Assembly: GCA_003519685.1 (NCBI GenBank)
Contig: DOWG01000118.1
Location: 1 to 7,431 of the forward strand
Source: Lachnospiraceae bacterium
GTDB lineage: Bacteria > Bacillota > Clostridia > Lachnospirales > Lachnospiraceae
Length of the DNA stretch: 7,431 bases
Direction of reading: 5' to 3'
In this document: one piece after another, positions 1 through 6,250 of the stretch
Layout of the letters: the number at the start of each line of letters is the position of its first letter
Numbering within the stretch: the first letter of the stretch is position 1
The notes under the pieces: model-generated
The model's input: only the letters and a program-made list of their open reading frames with translations
The model's database searches: none
Told to the model about the DNA's origin: nothing
Position numbers and translations under genes: made by a program

Positions 1-1
1 A

Positions 2-100
2 CATTTTATTCTACTGAGTATCCCTCATTTCACGAATTTTGTCAAGATTATTATCCCGCGTCTTCCCTCGTATGAAGCATACCAGGAGCTTTGTAAATAG
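2..100 (+). CDS. Possible C-terminal end of an unidentified convergent gene (5' end outside window)
   Basis: A plus-strand frame is open from the window edge for 32 codons and stops at TAG (98-100), four bases before the coaE stop on the other strand. The peptide begins with hydrophobic residues and ends in LPSYEAYQELCK, an ordinary soluble-protein tail. The stop codon lies within a hairpin followed by a T-rich run (96-122), as expected for a gene that ends here. I do not recognise the family. A frame this short can be open by chance, and a minus-strand promoter-like sequence overlaps it, so the call is tentative. Confidence 0.35.
   Translation, partial: HFILLSIPHFTNFVKIIIPRLPSYEAYQELCK
17..45 (-). 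promoter_or_regulatory. Candidate sigma-A type promoter reading leftward out of the window
   Basis: On the minus strand a perfect -35 TTGACA (40-45) is followed after 17 bases by GATACT (17-22), which matches the -10 consensus at four of six positions. It lies downstream of coaE and points out of the window, so it could serve a next minus-strand gene. It competes with the reading of this stretch as the end of a plus-strand gene. Confidence 0.25.
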
Positions 101-122
101 CGTTTTATCGCTGTTGTTTTTG
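96..122 (+). terminator. Candidate rho-independent terminator between convergent genes
   Basis: AATAGCG (96-102) pairs with CGCTGTT (109-115), seven pairs including one G-T, around a six-base loop TTTTAT. It is followed by GTTTTTG. It would end a plus-strand transcript whose coding part stops at 100. The stem is short, and it overlaps the last codons of coaE on the other strand. On the minus strand the trailing T run is weak. Confidence 0.4.
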
Positions 123-704
123 TAATAATCGTTCTACCTGCTTGCAAAGATTCTGGATATCACCGGTATTCTCAATTACCTTCGAATATCTTTTTCGAAA
201 TTCGTCTTCTTTTCTTTGGCTATCGAAGATTGAATCAATCTTTTGATCCGAATAATTTCGTTCCTTCTTTAATCGTTCCCTGCGGATTTCTTCCGGCGTA
301 TATACATACCATACTTCATCGCAGATAAAATCATAACCGGCTTCGATCATCAATGCCGTCTCGATGATCACGTAGGGAAACCTGCCTCCCTCCCGCAGGG
401 ACGCAAGCTCTTCCTCTATCACTTTCAAAACGTTCGGATGGGTCAGCGCATTTAATTTATTTAATTTTTCCTTATCATGAAATACGATCTTTGAAAGCTT
501 CTTCGGGTCAATGGATCCATCCTCTGCAAGAATACTGTTTCCAAAGAAATCAACGACTCCGGCATAGCTTGCTCCTCCAATCTCCATCTGCTCCTTTGCA
601 ATCCGGTCGGTATTTAGAAAATAAGCACCATGCTTTTCTGTCAGGATTTTTGCAACCAGAGACTTTCCGCTTCCGATTCCCCCAGTAATACCAATCACTT
701 TCAT
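105..704 (-). CDS. coaE: Dephospho-CoA kinase
   Basis: CoaE phosphorylates the ribose 3'-hydroxyl of dephospho-CoA with ATP, the last step of coenzyme A synthesis in the cytosol. The 199-residue product has the usual family length. It opens MKVIGITGGIGSGKS, with the P-loop at residues 8-15. The TD at 32-33 corresponds to the usual DAD substrate motif; LTHP follows at 87-90, an arginine-rich lid (RRERLKKER) at 141-149, and the SQRK and VIENTGD signatures at 162-165 and 176-182. The open frame extends nine codons upstream into polA, but I chose the ATG at 702-704: AGGATGG lies eight bases before it and residue 1 then aligns with the family. Only 13 bases separate it from the polA stop, so the genes are probably co-transcribed. 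The segment IIETALMIEAG replaces the more usual PLLFE form, a mild divergence. Confidence 0.96.
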   Translation of the reverse strand: MKVIGITGGIGSGKSLVAKILTEKHGAYFLNTDRIAKEQMEIGGASYAGVVDFFGNSILAEDGSIDPKKLSKIVFHDKEKLNKLNALTHPNVLKVIEEELASLREGGRFPYVIIETALMIEAGYDFICDEVWYVYTPEEIRRERLKKERNYSDQKIDSIFDSQRKEDEFRKRYSKVIENTGDIQNLCKQVERLLQKQQR

Positions 705-717
705 ATCATAAACCATC

Positions 718-3363
718 CTATTTTGCTTCAAACCAATTTTTACCTTCCTTTACCTCTGCCTCCAAAGGTACCAAAAGCTCGGCTGCATTCTGCATTTCTC
801 CCATGATAATCTGTGTCACCTCATCAATTTCATTCTTATGTGTCTCCACCAGCAGTTCATCATGAACCTGCAGAATCAATCTGGAGCGCAGCTTTCTTTC
901 TTTTAATTCTTCATTTACTCTGATCATCGCGATCTTAATAATATCCGCAGCGGTTCCCTGAATTGGGGAGTTCATAGCAACCCGCTCGCCAAAGGAGCGC
1001 TGCATAAAATTACTGGAGCTTAATTCCGGAATCGGCCTTCTTCTTCCAAACATTGTCGTCGAATAGCCCTTATCCTTTGCATCCGCTACCAGCCCGTCCA
1101 GATAGGATTTAATCTTCGGATAGGTCTTAAAATATTGATTGATGAAATGCTCCGCTTCCTTCCTTGTGATATTTAGATCCTGTCCCAAGCCAAAGGAGCT
1201 GATTCCGTATACAATACCAAAATTAACGGCTTTTGCATTGCGTCGCTGCAACGGTGTTACTTCTTCAAACGGAGTATGGAATACTAAGGAGGCGGTAATC
1301 CGATGGATATCCTTTGCTTCCTTATAGGCGTTAATTAATCGGCTGTCACCCGACATATGTGCTAACACGCGAAGCTCAATCTGAGAATAATCCGCATCCA
1401 AGAATACATAATCCTCTTCTGGAATAAATACCTTGCGGATCTGCCTTCCGAGCTCCATACGGATCGGAATATTCTGAAGATTTGGATCCGTACTGCTAAT
1501 TCTTCCCGTAGCCGTAATTGTCTGATTGAATTTTCCGTGGATTCTCCCATCCTCCCGGATATAAACAGCCAATCCGTCCGCATAGGTGGATTTTAATTTC
1601 GTCAGCTGCCTGTATTCCAGAATCATTTTCACAACCGGATGCTCGCATTGCAGCTTTTCTAAAATATCCGCAGAAGTAGAATAGCCGGTTTTCGTTTTCT
1701 TGGCAAACGGCAGACGAAGCTTTTCAAAAAGAATGATTCCCAGCTGCTTCGGTGAATTAATGTTAAAGGTCTCCCCGACCAGCTCATAGATATTCTTTTC
1801 CAAGGATTCGATACCAACGGCCAGGCGGTCCCCGTATTCCTTAAGTGCCCCCTTATTTACCCGGATCCCCCTGGTTTCCATATCGTGCAGGGTATAAACC
1901 AGCGGCATCTCAATCTCTTCAAACAGGGAATACATTCCGGCTTCTTTTAAAAGCGCGGTAAGCTTATCCGGTGCCAGATAGGCCACATAGGCACTGTAGC
2001 AGGCATAGGAAAGGAATGCCTGTGCATTCTCCTTACTTGCCCGGGTTAAAGAGCTCTTCCCAAACAAGTCCCCCCGCGAGGGCAGTGTCATCGCAAAATA
2101 ATCTCTTGCAATATCATCATAATGATAGGTATCCGTCAGAGGATTCAACAGATAGGCCGCAATTGCACAATCATAGATCCGATCATCAACCGTAAATGGA
2201 AGAAACGGCAGCTGCAGTTTCAATCCGACCACCGATAAGCATTTCACATTCTTGCGTAAATCCACGGTCTTTTCAACAAGATAATCTTTCGTTATTTTAT
2301 CGCTACAGGGAAGAAAGAAAATGTTCTTCTCGGAATTACAAACGGATAAACCAAGTACAGTATCATTTTCAGAAATCAAATGCAGACCCACGACAGAATC
2401 CTTCCCTTTCAAGCAATCAAAGACCTTATCTGCCTCCTCCAAGGTTTCAATGCTTTGAAATGCTTCCTCAATCCCGGTGGTATGGGTTACCTCCTCCGTC
2501 TGAAAACGCTGAATCAGATTTTTAAACTCCAGTTTCTTAAACCATAGATATACCTCCTTATTATATAGGTTATCAATGGTAGCTTTTTCTATGGCAAACT
2601 CTATATCACAATCGGTACAGATGGTGGCAAGTTTCTTGGACAGTAGGGCAATCTCATGATTTTCCTTCAGAGAGGTCGTAACCTTCCCCTTTTTCATCTC
2701 ATCCAAATGATCGTATACATTTTCTATGGAATGATACGCCATTATCAATTTCGTTGCTGTCTTTTCTCCAATTCCCGGTACACCGGGAATATTATCGGAG
2801 GGATCTCCCATGAGTCCCTTTAGATCAATGAATTCCTTCGGCGTTACCTGATATTTTTCAAGCACGTCCCCAGCAAGATAGTCCTCGATCTCCGTTCCGG
2901 TACGCTTCGTCTTCGGAATGCGGATCTTGATTTTATCACTGGCTAATTGTAAGAGGTCTCGATCTCCGGAAACCAGGGAAACCTCCATACCGGCTTTTTC
3001 TGCCTTCCTAGCCAGAGTGCCGAGAACATCGTCCGCCTCAAAACCGGGCTTCTCAATGGTTGTTACCCCCATTGCTTTTAATACTTCCTTCATAACCGGA
3101 ACCTGCTCCCGCAGCTCATCCGGCATTCCTTTTCTTGTCCCTTTATATTCCGTAAACATTTCATGACGGAAGGTTGGGTGATTGGTATCAAATGCAACGG
3201 TAAGATAATCCGGCTTCTCTTCCTCAATTATTTTAAACAAAATATTAATAAATCCCAGAACTGCATTCGTATGTTCCCCCTTAGAAGTGGTCAAATCCGG
3301 CAGTCCATAGAATGCTCTGTTCAAAATACTGTGGCCATCAATTAATACTAACTTTCTATTCAT
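718..3363 (-). CDS. polA: DNA polymerase I
   Basis: PolA fills gaps, removes RNA primers and acts in excision repair. The 881-residue product has the standard layout. The 5'-3' nuclease spans about 1-290, with its acidic residues in place (D9, D59, EADD 109-112, D134, D136, D187, D190) and a helix-hairpin-helix around GVPGIGEKTA. A 3'-5' exonuclease-like domain spans about 300-480. The polymerase spans about 490-881: motif A DYSQIELR (D658), motif B RRNAKAVNFGIVYG (K711, F715, Y719) and motif C QVHDE (D835). The proofreading domain looks dead: the DTET motif is replaced by LHLI near 328, NLKYD by GLKLQ near 380, and the YxxxD aspartate is missing near 454-459. This is common in Gram-positive PolA. 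No in-frame start exists upstream, because a TGA lies 12 bases before the ATG. A good ribosome binding site is not at the usual distance; see the leader entry. Confidence 0.98.
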   Translation of the reverse strand: MNRKLVLIDGHSILNRAFYGLPDLTTSKGEHTNAVLGFINILFKIIEEEKPDYLTVAFDTNHPTFRHEMFTEYKGTRKGMPDELREQVPVMKEVLKAMGVTTIEKPGFEADDVLGTLARKAEKAGMEVSLVSGDRDLLQLASDKIKIRIPKTKRTGTEIEDYLAGDVLEKYQVTPKEFIDLKGLMGDPSDNIPGVPGIGEKTATKLIMAYHSIENVYDHLDEMKKGKVTTSLKENHEIALLSKKLATICTDCDIEFAIEKATIDNLYNKEVYLWFKKLEFKNLIQRFQTEEVTHTTGIEEAFQSIETLEEADKVFDCLKGKDSVVGLHLISENDTVLGLSVCNSEKNIFFLPCSDKITKDYLVEKTVDLRKNVKCLSVVGLKLQLPFLPFTVDDRIYDCAIAAYLLNPLTDTYHYDDIARDYFAMTLPSRGDLFGKSSLTRASKENAQAFLSYACYSAYVAYLAPDKLTALLKEAGMYSLFEEIEMPLVYTLHDMETRGIRVNKGALKEYGDRLAVGIESLEKNIYELVGETFNINSPKQLGIILFEKLRLPFAKKTKTGYSTSADILEKLQCEHPVVKMILEYRQLTKLKSTYADGLAVYIREDGRIHGKFNQTITATGRISSTDPNLQNIPIRMELGRQIRKVFIPEEDYVFLDADYSQIELRVLAHMSGDSRLINAYKEAKDIHRITASLVFHTPFEEVTPLQRRNAKAVNFGIVYGISSFGLGQDLNITRKEAEHFINQYFKTYPKIKSYLDGLVADAKDKGYSTTMFGRRRPIPELSSSNFMQRSFGERVAMNSPIQGTAADIIKIAMIRVNEELKERKLRSRLILQVHDELLVETHKNEIDEVTQIIMGEMQNAAELLVPLEAEVKEGKNWFEAK

Positions 3364-3410
3364 AAATGTTTTTCATAAGAAGAGTAAATTCCTACGAAAT
3401 CCTCCTTTCT
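3356..3410 (-). promoter_or_regulatory. polA leader: distant Shine-Dalgarno and six-codon mini-ORF
   Basis: On the minus strand AGAAAGGAGG (3401-3410) is an excellent ribosome binding site, but it lies about 37 bases before the polA ATG and has no start codon at normal spacing. Between them ATG AAA AAC ATT TAT GAA TAG (3374-3376 to 3356-3358) encodes MKNIYE and overlaps the polA start (3361-3363) in another frame. Its own nearest SD-like sequence, TAGGA, lies 13 bases upstream. CTCTT in the leader can pair with AGGAG of the distant site, so folding could hide or reposition it. Control of polA translation is an inference; the arrangement itself is directly visible. Confidence 0.4.
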
Positions 3411-3429
3411 ATCTATCCAATCGTCCCCT

Positions 3430-3888
3430 TTATTCCCCTATCTTCTCCTGTTTCTCCATAAATGTTTGCAGCGCAGCATCTAAGGGGTCTTCCCTCGTTC
3501 TCTGATACTTAAGGCGAAGTCTAAAATCACTCTCCGTTATGATAACAACCGGCTCCTTCTTGCCGCTATAGCGCCAATTCAACGCAAAAACAAAAAGCAG
3601 TATGAGCAGTAACATAGCCCCTTTTTTACGGTAGTACGCAAATTTCGCATGAATAATTTTCTCTTGCGCCTTCTCTAATTTAGCGGAAAGTTCCATACTG
3701 AAATCATCATACAAAATCTTATCCTCGTCCAACTGTTTCATAGCTGTCAAAAGGGCATAGTATACCTCTAGCTCCTCCCTGCATTCCGGACAGGAGTTTA
3801 CATGGTCGATAAACGCTTCCGTTTCTTTCAGTGATAATTCGTCATTGATAAATGGCGTAATCATTCTCTGCGTTTCCATACATGTCAT
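3430..3888 (-). CDS. zf-HC2 membrane protein, probable anti-sigma factor
   Basis: A 152-residue protein begins MTCMETQRM and carries an anti-sigma zinc-binding (ZAS) signature: Cys3, then H29-x3-C33-x2-C36 (HVNSCPEC). A charged linker (about 50-90) leads to one membrane helix at about 90-105 (GAMLLLILLFVFALNW), followed by a basic outer tail of about 45 residues. Proteins of this form hold an ECF-type sigma factor at the membrane through the N-terminal zinc domain. No sigma gene is in the window, so the partner and signal are unknown. The frame extends to a TTG at 3898-3900, but that codon lies one base from the AAAGGT sequence; the ATG at 3886-3888, 13 bases from it, puts the first cysteine where the family has it. 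The gene is first in a likely operon with polA, whose ATG follows 66 bases after its stop. Confidence 0.8.
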   Translation of the reverse strand: MTCMETQRMITPFINDELSLKETEAFIDHVNSCPECREELEVYYALLTAMKQLDEDKILYDDFSMELSAKLEKAQEKIIHAKFAYYRKKGAMLLLILLFVFALNWRYSGKKEPVVIITESDFRLRLKYQRTREDPLDAALQTFMEKQEKIGE

Positions 3889-3970
3889 AAGTGAAATCAA
3901 ACCTTTCCAAGATCAGCCAGGTCATCATAAACCAATGCTATGATATCCAGCCAAAATATGATTACTTTAT

Positions 3971-3999
3971 ATTATATACTAATTACGCACAAAATGGTT
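3971..3999 (-). promoter_or_regulatory. Candidate promoter for the zf-HC2-polA-coaE operon
   Basis: On the minus strand a perfect TATAAT (3971-3976) sits within AGTATATAATATAAAG, about 83 bases before the ATG of the zf-HC2 gene. No hexamer at 16-18 bases resembles TTGACA (AACCAT at 17). It is placed here because it is the best -10 in the divergent spacer between this operon and the tRNA. The very AT-rich setting makes a chance match possible. Confidence 0.35.
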
Positions 4000-4048
4000 A
4001 TTAATTTTGAAGCAGATATTATTTTCTTCCAAGTTTTCTATTTTACAC

Positions 4049-4077
4049 TTGAAATCTAAAGATACCTGTGTTAGAAT
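4049..4077 (+). promoter_or_regulatory. tRNA-Leu promoter
   Basis: TTGAAA (4049-4054) and TAGAAT (4072-4077) each match five of six consensus bases and are separated by exactly 17 bases. Transcription would start near 4084, about nine bases before the mature tRNA 5' end, a typical spacing for a stable RNA gene. Confidence 0.75.
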
Positions 4078-4092
4078 ACATTTTGTCATTGA

Positions 4093-4175
4093 GCGGATGT
4101 GGCGGAATGGCAGACGCAGCAGACTCAAAATCTGCCGGGCTAACACTCGTGAGGGTTCGAGTCCCTCTATCCGCA
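4093..4175 (+). tRNA. tRNA-Leu, anticodon CAA
   Basis: All arms of a class II tRNA fold. The acceptor stem is GCGGATG with TATCCGC (one G-T pair) and discriminator A at 4175. The D stem is GCG/CGC. The anticodon stem is GCAGA/TCTGC around the loop CTCAAAA, with anticodon CAA at 4126-4128 reading UUG. A long variable arm has CGGG/CTCG pairs (4136-4150). The T arm is GAGGG-TTCGAGT-CCCTC (4151-4167). The long variable arm and the anticodon both point to leucine. CCA is not encoded: the bases after the discriminator are GCA, so the end must be added by tRNA nucleotidyltransferase. Confidence 0.97.
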
Positions 4176-4210
4176 GCACTACGAAGGACCCCGAGTGGTC
4201 ATAAGGACAA

Positions 4211-4246
4211 AACAGACCGACGATATGTCAGTCTGTTTTTGTTTTT
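4211..4246 (+). terminator. Rho-independent terminator of tRNA-Leu
   Basis: AACAGAC (4211-4217) pairs with GTCTGTT (4231-4237). After one C/A mismatch, GAC pairs with GTC around the loop GATAT. The stem runs into TTTGTTTTTG. It lies 35 bases after the mature tRNA end and makes the tRNA a single-gene transcript. Confidence 0.85.
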
Positions 4247-4263
4247 GTATCTGTCCCCCTTTA

Positions 4264-4286
4264 TGCTATAATTGTTTTAGGTGAAA
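4264..4286 (+). promoter_or_regulatory. Extended -10 promoter and ribosome binding site for the unknown gene
   Basis: TGCTATAAT (4264-4272) is a perfect -10 with the TG extension. The -35 region is poor (TTGTAT, 16 bases upstream), which extended -10 promoters tolerate. AGGTG follows (4279-4283) and stands five bases before a double ATG at 4289. This start signal belongs to a frame that stops after 15 codons; see the next entries. Confidence 0.55.
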
Positions 4287-4288
4287 TC

Positions 4289-4388
4289 ATGATGATACCT
4301 CTGAAATTGCGCGAAGGGAGCAGACATAGCGTGTAGCATACAGAAAAATGAGAATACTCATAACGGAGAAAGCTTTATAGAAGCAGGA
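4289..4388 (+). other. Frameshifted 5' portion of the unknown gene
   Basis: From the well-placed ATG at 4289 the frame reads MMIPLKLREGSRHSV and stops at TAG (4334-4336). The frame of the downstream gene is open back to 4305 but contains no ATG, GTG or TTG before 4389. Its upstream codons read like protein (KNENTHNGESFIEAG just before the Met at 4389). Skipping one base, for instance one G of the GGG at 4316-4318, joins the two as MMIPLKLREGADIACSIQ and onward, giving a protein of about 151 residues. This is either a recent one-base insertion that disabled the gene, a sequencing error or programmed slippage; the first two are the simplest. Confidence 0.5.
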
Positions 4389-4745
4389 ATGTATAAAGAT
4401 AAGTTTACTAAACTATTGGAAGGCCGTAAAATCTTTCATATTATGGTATGTAATGATTTGGTTCTTAGAATAAATCGAATCAACGCTCACTATCAGACAT
4501 ACGATTCTTTGCGCAATAAATGTTCTACCGAAAAGTCGAATATAGCTTCACCTCAATTGCAAGATTTTCTGATAGTTGAAGAAATCATTTACCACATCAG
4601 GAAAGCAATTGACGAAATGATATTTTTTCTGTGGATGAATAAAGTTGGCATTTCAAATATTGACAATCAGCAGCATTACTCAATTGACTCAATAGGTAAA
4701 TATCTCAACCAAAAAAAGAAAGTGGTTGATGAGTTTGACGAATAG
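4389..4745 (+). CDS. Hypothetical protein, possibly the body of a frameshifted gene
   Basis: I do not recognise this 118-residue protein. It is soluble, rich in Lys, Ile and Asn, and probably mostly helical, with an amphipathic stretch around 65-83 (EEIIYHIRKAIDEMIFFLW) and a charged tail ending VVDEFDE. No signal peptide, zinc motif or nuclease motif is visible. The ATG at 4389 has only AGGA touching it, so it is a weak start; the true start may be at 4289 in another frame. It is more AT-rich in character than the polA-coaE block, which suggests acquired DNA between the tRNA and the mobile element. Its stop lies five bases before the strong hairpin at 4750, so the 3' end could have been remodelled by the element. 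A HEPN-like helical fold crossed my mind from the helix pattern, but I see no diagnostic motif. Confidence 0.5.
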   Translation: MYKDKFTKLLEGRKIFHIMVCNDLVLRINRINAHYQTYDSLRNKCSTEKSNIASPQLQDFLIVEEIIYHIRKAIDEMIFFLWMNKVGISNIDNQQHYSIDSIGKYLNQKKKVVDEFDE

Positions 4746-4749
4746 ATTA

Positions 4750-4821
4750 GAAAAGTTCTAAGTCAGGGGCTCAAAACAAGGAGCCTGAAAAGAATTTCAA
4801 GCCCCTGATTTAGTACTTTTC
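4750..4821. repeat. Long inverted repeat (hairpin) touching the left end of the element
   Basis: The arms at 4750-4771 and 4800-4821 are 22 bases each and match at 20 of 22 positions, with a core of CAGGGGCT/AGCCCCTG and a 28-base loop. The outer stem is GAAAAG/CTTTTC, so a transcript from either side carries an A run before and a T run after the GC core. It lies between the unknown gene, which ends at 4745, and the transposase gene, which ends at 5012 on the other strand. That suits a bidirectional terminator, though the loop is long. It is also two bases from the terminal repeat at 4824 and could be part of the replication origin end of an IS91-type element. Confidence 0.75.
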
Positions 4822-4823
4822 CT

Positions 4824-4843
4824 TTGAACCAAGTCACGCATGC
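4824..4843 (+). repeat. Left terminal inverted repeat
   Basis: TTGAACCAAGTCACGCATGC is the reverse complement of 7361-7380 except for one base (G against A at position 10). It contains GAAC followed directly by CAAG, the two tetranucleotides known as IS91-family target sequences. Similarity to the other end stops exactly outside TTGAA, which sets the boundary. Confidence 0.85.
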
Positions 4844-4907
4844 GGACGGCATATGCAGTTTTGATGGTTGCCAATGATGTGTAAATGCCTGCTTTTCTGA
4901 TCCCTGT

Positions 4908-5066
4908 ATGCACGGTTTATTATCGAGTGACAGAATTACGTTACTCCATATGGCAAAACATTTGCATGAGAATAAGACCATCCCATTGGACAGTCTGAAA
5001 AATTCATATTCTTATGTCAAAGAGCAGCTGATTTCCGGAAGAACAAATGGTTTTCCCCGTGGATAA
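4908..5066 (+). other. Small open frame at the left end of the element, doubtful
   Basis: A plus-strand frame of 52 codons runs from ATG 4908 to TAA 5064-5066 and overlaps the last 55 bases of the transposase gene on the opposite strand. The product reads MHGLLSSDRITLLHMAKHLH at its start and has a plausible helical composition. There is no ribosome binding site at its ATG or at the inner ATG (4950). The minus strand of the same stretch is also open, so lack of stops is a weak argument here. I recorded it because its composition looks more protein-like than most shadows. Confidence 0.15.
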
Positions 5067-6250
5067 TGGATTACACGTCCATTGCATTGCCCACATACAC
5101 AGATATCTCTGCCATAGATTAAAAGCAAAAGCTCCGCCATGGATTTTCCTTTTACAGGGTTTGGGGTGAATGGTGTTCCCCGTAGTTTATGTATCAATTT
5201 CAGCTTCCTTGTCTTATGGCAGTTGCTCAGGTAACCACTGAACCTCACACGAGAGAAGCCTTTCGGCAGGATATGCTGCAGAAACAATTCAATGAACTTT
5301 GTTCCCTCTAAGGTCATGATCTTCATTGCACTGTTGTCGGCATAATCTTTATAACGGAAAGATACTTCCGTTTCTGTCATGCTGCAAATCCGGCTGTTGC
5401 TGATGGCAGTGCGATAGGCATAACGTGCAAGATATTTGATCGCATTCCCGTTTCCATTAAAAGTCTCACGGATGAAGGGAAGCCAATCCTTTGCATAAAG
5501 AGAATCTACGAATTCTTTCCAGTTGTAATGATTGCGTAGCTTCTGGCATTTGTCCCCAAAAGAAAGCAACTTCTTGTCATAATAGGTTTTCAAAGCGGCC
5601 ATAAATTTACCACGGAACATCTTTCCCATTGCTTCCACCGGAAGGAGAAATCCTTTGTGGCTGGACTCAGTGAACTGACCTGATTCTGTAAGTCCACCAC
5701 CAGATAAGGCGCAATGGATGTGAGGATGGAAATTAAGCTTTTGCCCCCATGTGTGAAGTACCATGATGATCCCAGGTGTTGCGCCCATATATTTTTTATC
5801 GCGGCATAACGTAAGAAGGGTATCTGATACACAGGAAAACATGAGGTTATACAGTAACTTCTGGTTTAGGTAAATAAGATCATTTAACTCAAATGGAAGT
5901 GTGAAGATGCAATGGTAATAAGCACAGCCTTCAATCAGTTCGGAATTACGAGCCATGATCCATTTCTGTTCCTGTGGAGCTTGGCAACTCGGGCAGTTCC
6001 GGTTATTGCAGGAGCAGGCATGAATGGTGGCGCGGCCACAGGATTCACAATAGCTTAAGCTATAGCCGAAGGAACCGGTCTTGCACTCCGATATACAAAA
6101 AGCAGCCTTCTGTTGCTCTTTAGAAACAGAATGGGAGTCGGAATAATCCCTAAAAAATGACTGGAAGATATCCCGAATCGGATAGGCTTTGGAGCCGGAA
6201 TCCTCTGTTACTGCAGGCGAATGATAGGGTTCCACAGTATTAGACATCAT
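5012..6250 (-). CDS. IS91-family HUH transposase (two-tyrosine type)
   Basis: This single-strand endonuclease would nick the element's origin end and stay joined to the 5' end through a tyrosine. The 412-residue product is close to the family's usual size. An N-terminal zinc-binding region has C68, C71, C79, C81, C86 and C89. The metal-binding HUH motif is HPHIH at 175-179. The catalytic region YLARYAYRTAIS has Y273 and Y277 four residues apart, as in the IS91 pair, so it resembles the two-tyrosine IS91 type rather than the one-tyrosine ISCR type. A CVCGQC cluster (384-389) near the C-terminus may bind a second metal. All key residues are intact. The ATG overlaps the end of the recombinase gene (ATGATGTCTAA shares both signals), and GGGAGGAG lies about 13 bases upstream inside that gene, so the two are probably translationally coupled. 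Confidence 0.95.
   Translation of the reverse strand: MMSNTVEPYHSPAVTEDSGSKAYPIRDIFQSFFRDYSDSHSVSKEQQKAAFCISECKTGSFGYSLSYCESCGRATIHACSCNNRNCPSCQAPQEQKWIMARNSELIEGCAYYHCIFTLPFELNDLIYLNQKLLYNLMFSCVSDTLLTLCRDKKYMGATPGIIMVLHTWGQKLNFHPHIHCALSGGGLTESGQFTESSHKGFLLPVEAMGKMFRGKFMAALKTYYDKKLLSFGDKCQKLRNHYNWKEFVDSLYAKDWLPFIRETFNGNGNAIKYLARYAYRTAISNSRICSMTETEVSFRYKDYADNSAMKIMTLEGTKFIELFLQHILPKGFSRVRFSGYLSNCHKTRKLKLIHKLRGTPFTPNPVKGKSMAELLLLIYGRDICVCGQCNGRVIHYPRGKPFVLPEISCSLT

Noticed and set aside
705..731. Longer coaE starting at the ATG at 729-731 inside polA
   Set aside because: The nine extra residues do not belong to the family, and AGGATGG is correctly placed for the ATG at 702-704.
3889..3900. TTG start for the zf-HC2 gene at 3898-3900
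   Set aside because: The AAAGG sequence is only one base away, too close to serve it; the ATG at 3886-3888 fits the family N-terminus better.
3979..4271. Three open frames over the tRNA-Leu region on both strands
   Set aside because: They are shadows across a tRNA, its promoter and its terminator and have no translation signals.
4763..4981. Minus-strand open frame of 72 codons, in frame with the transposase after its stop
   Set aside because: It crosses the terminal repeat and the hairpin, has no ribosome binding site, and the transposase already has full family length with its C-terminal cysteine cluster. Readthrough is not supported.
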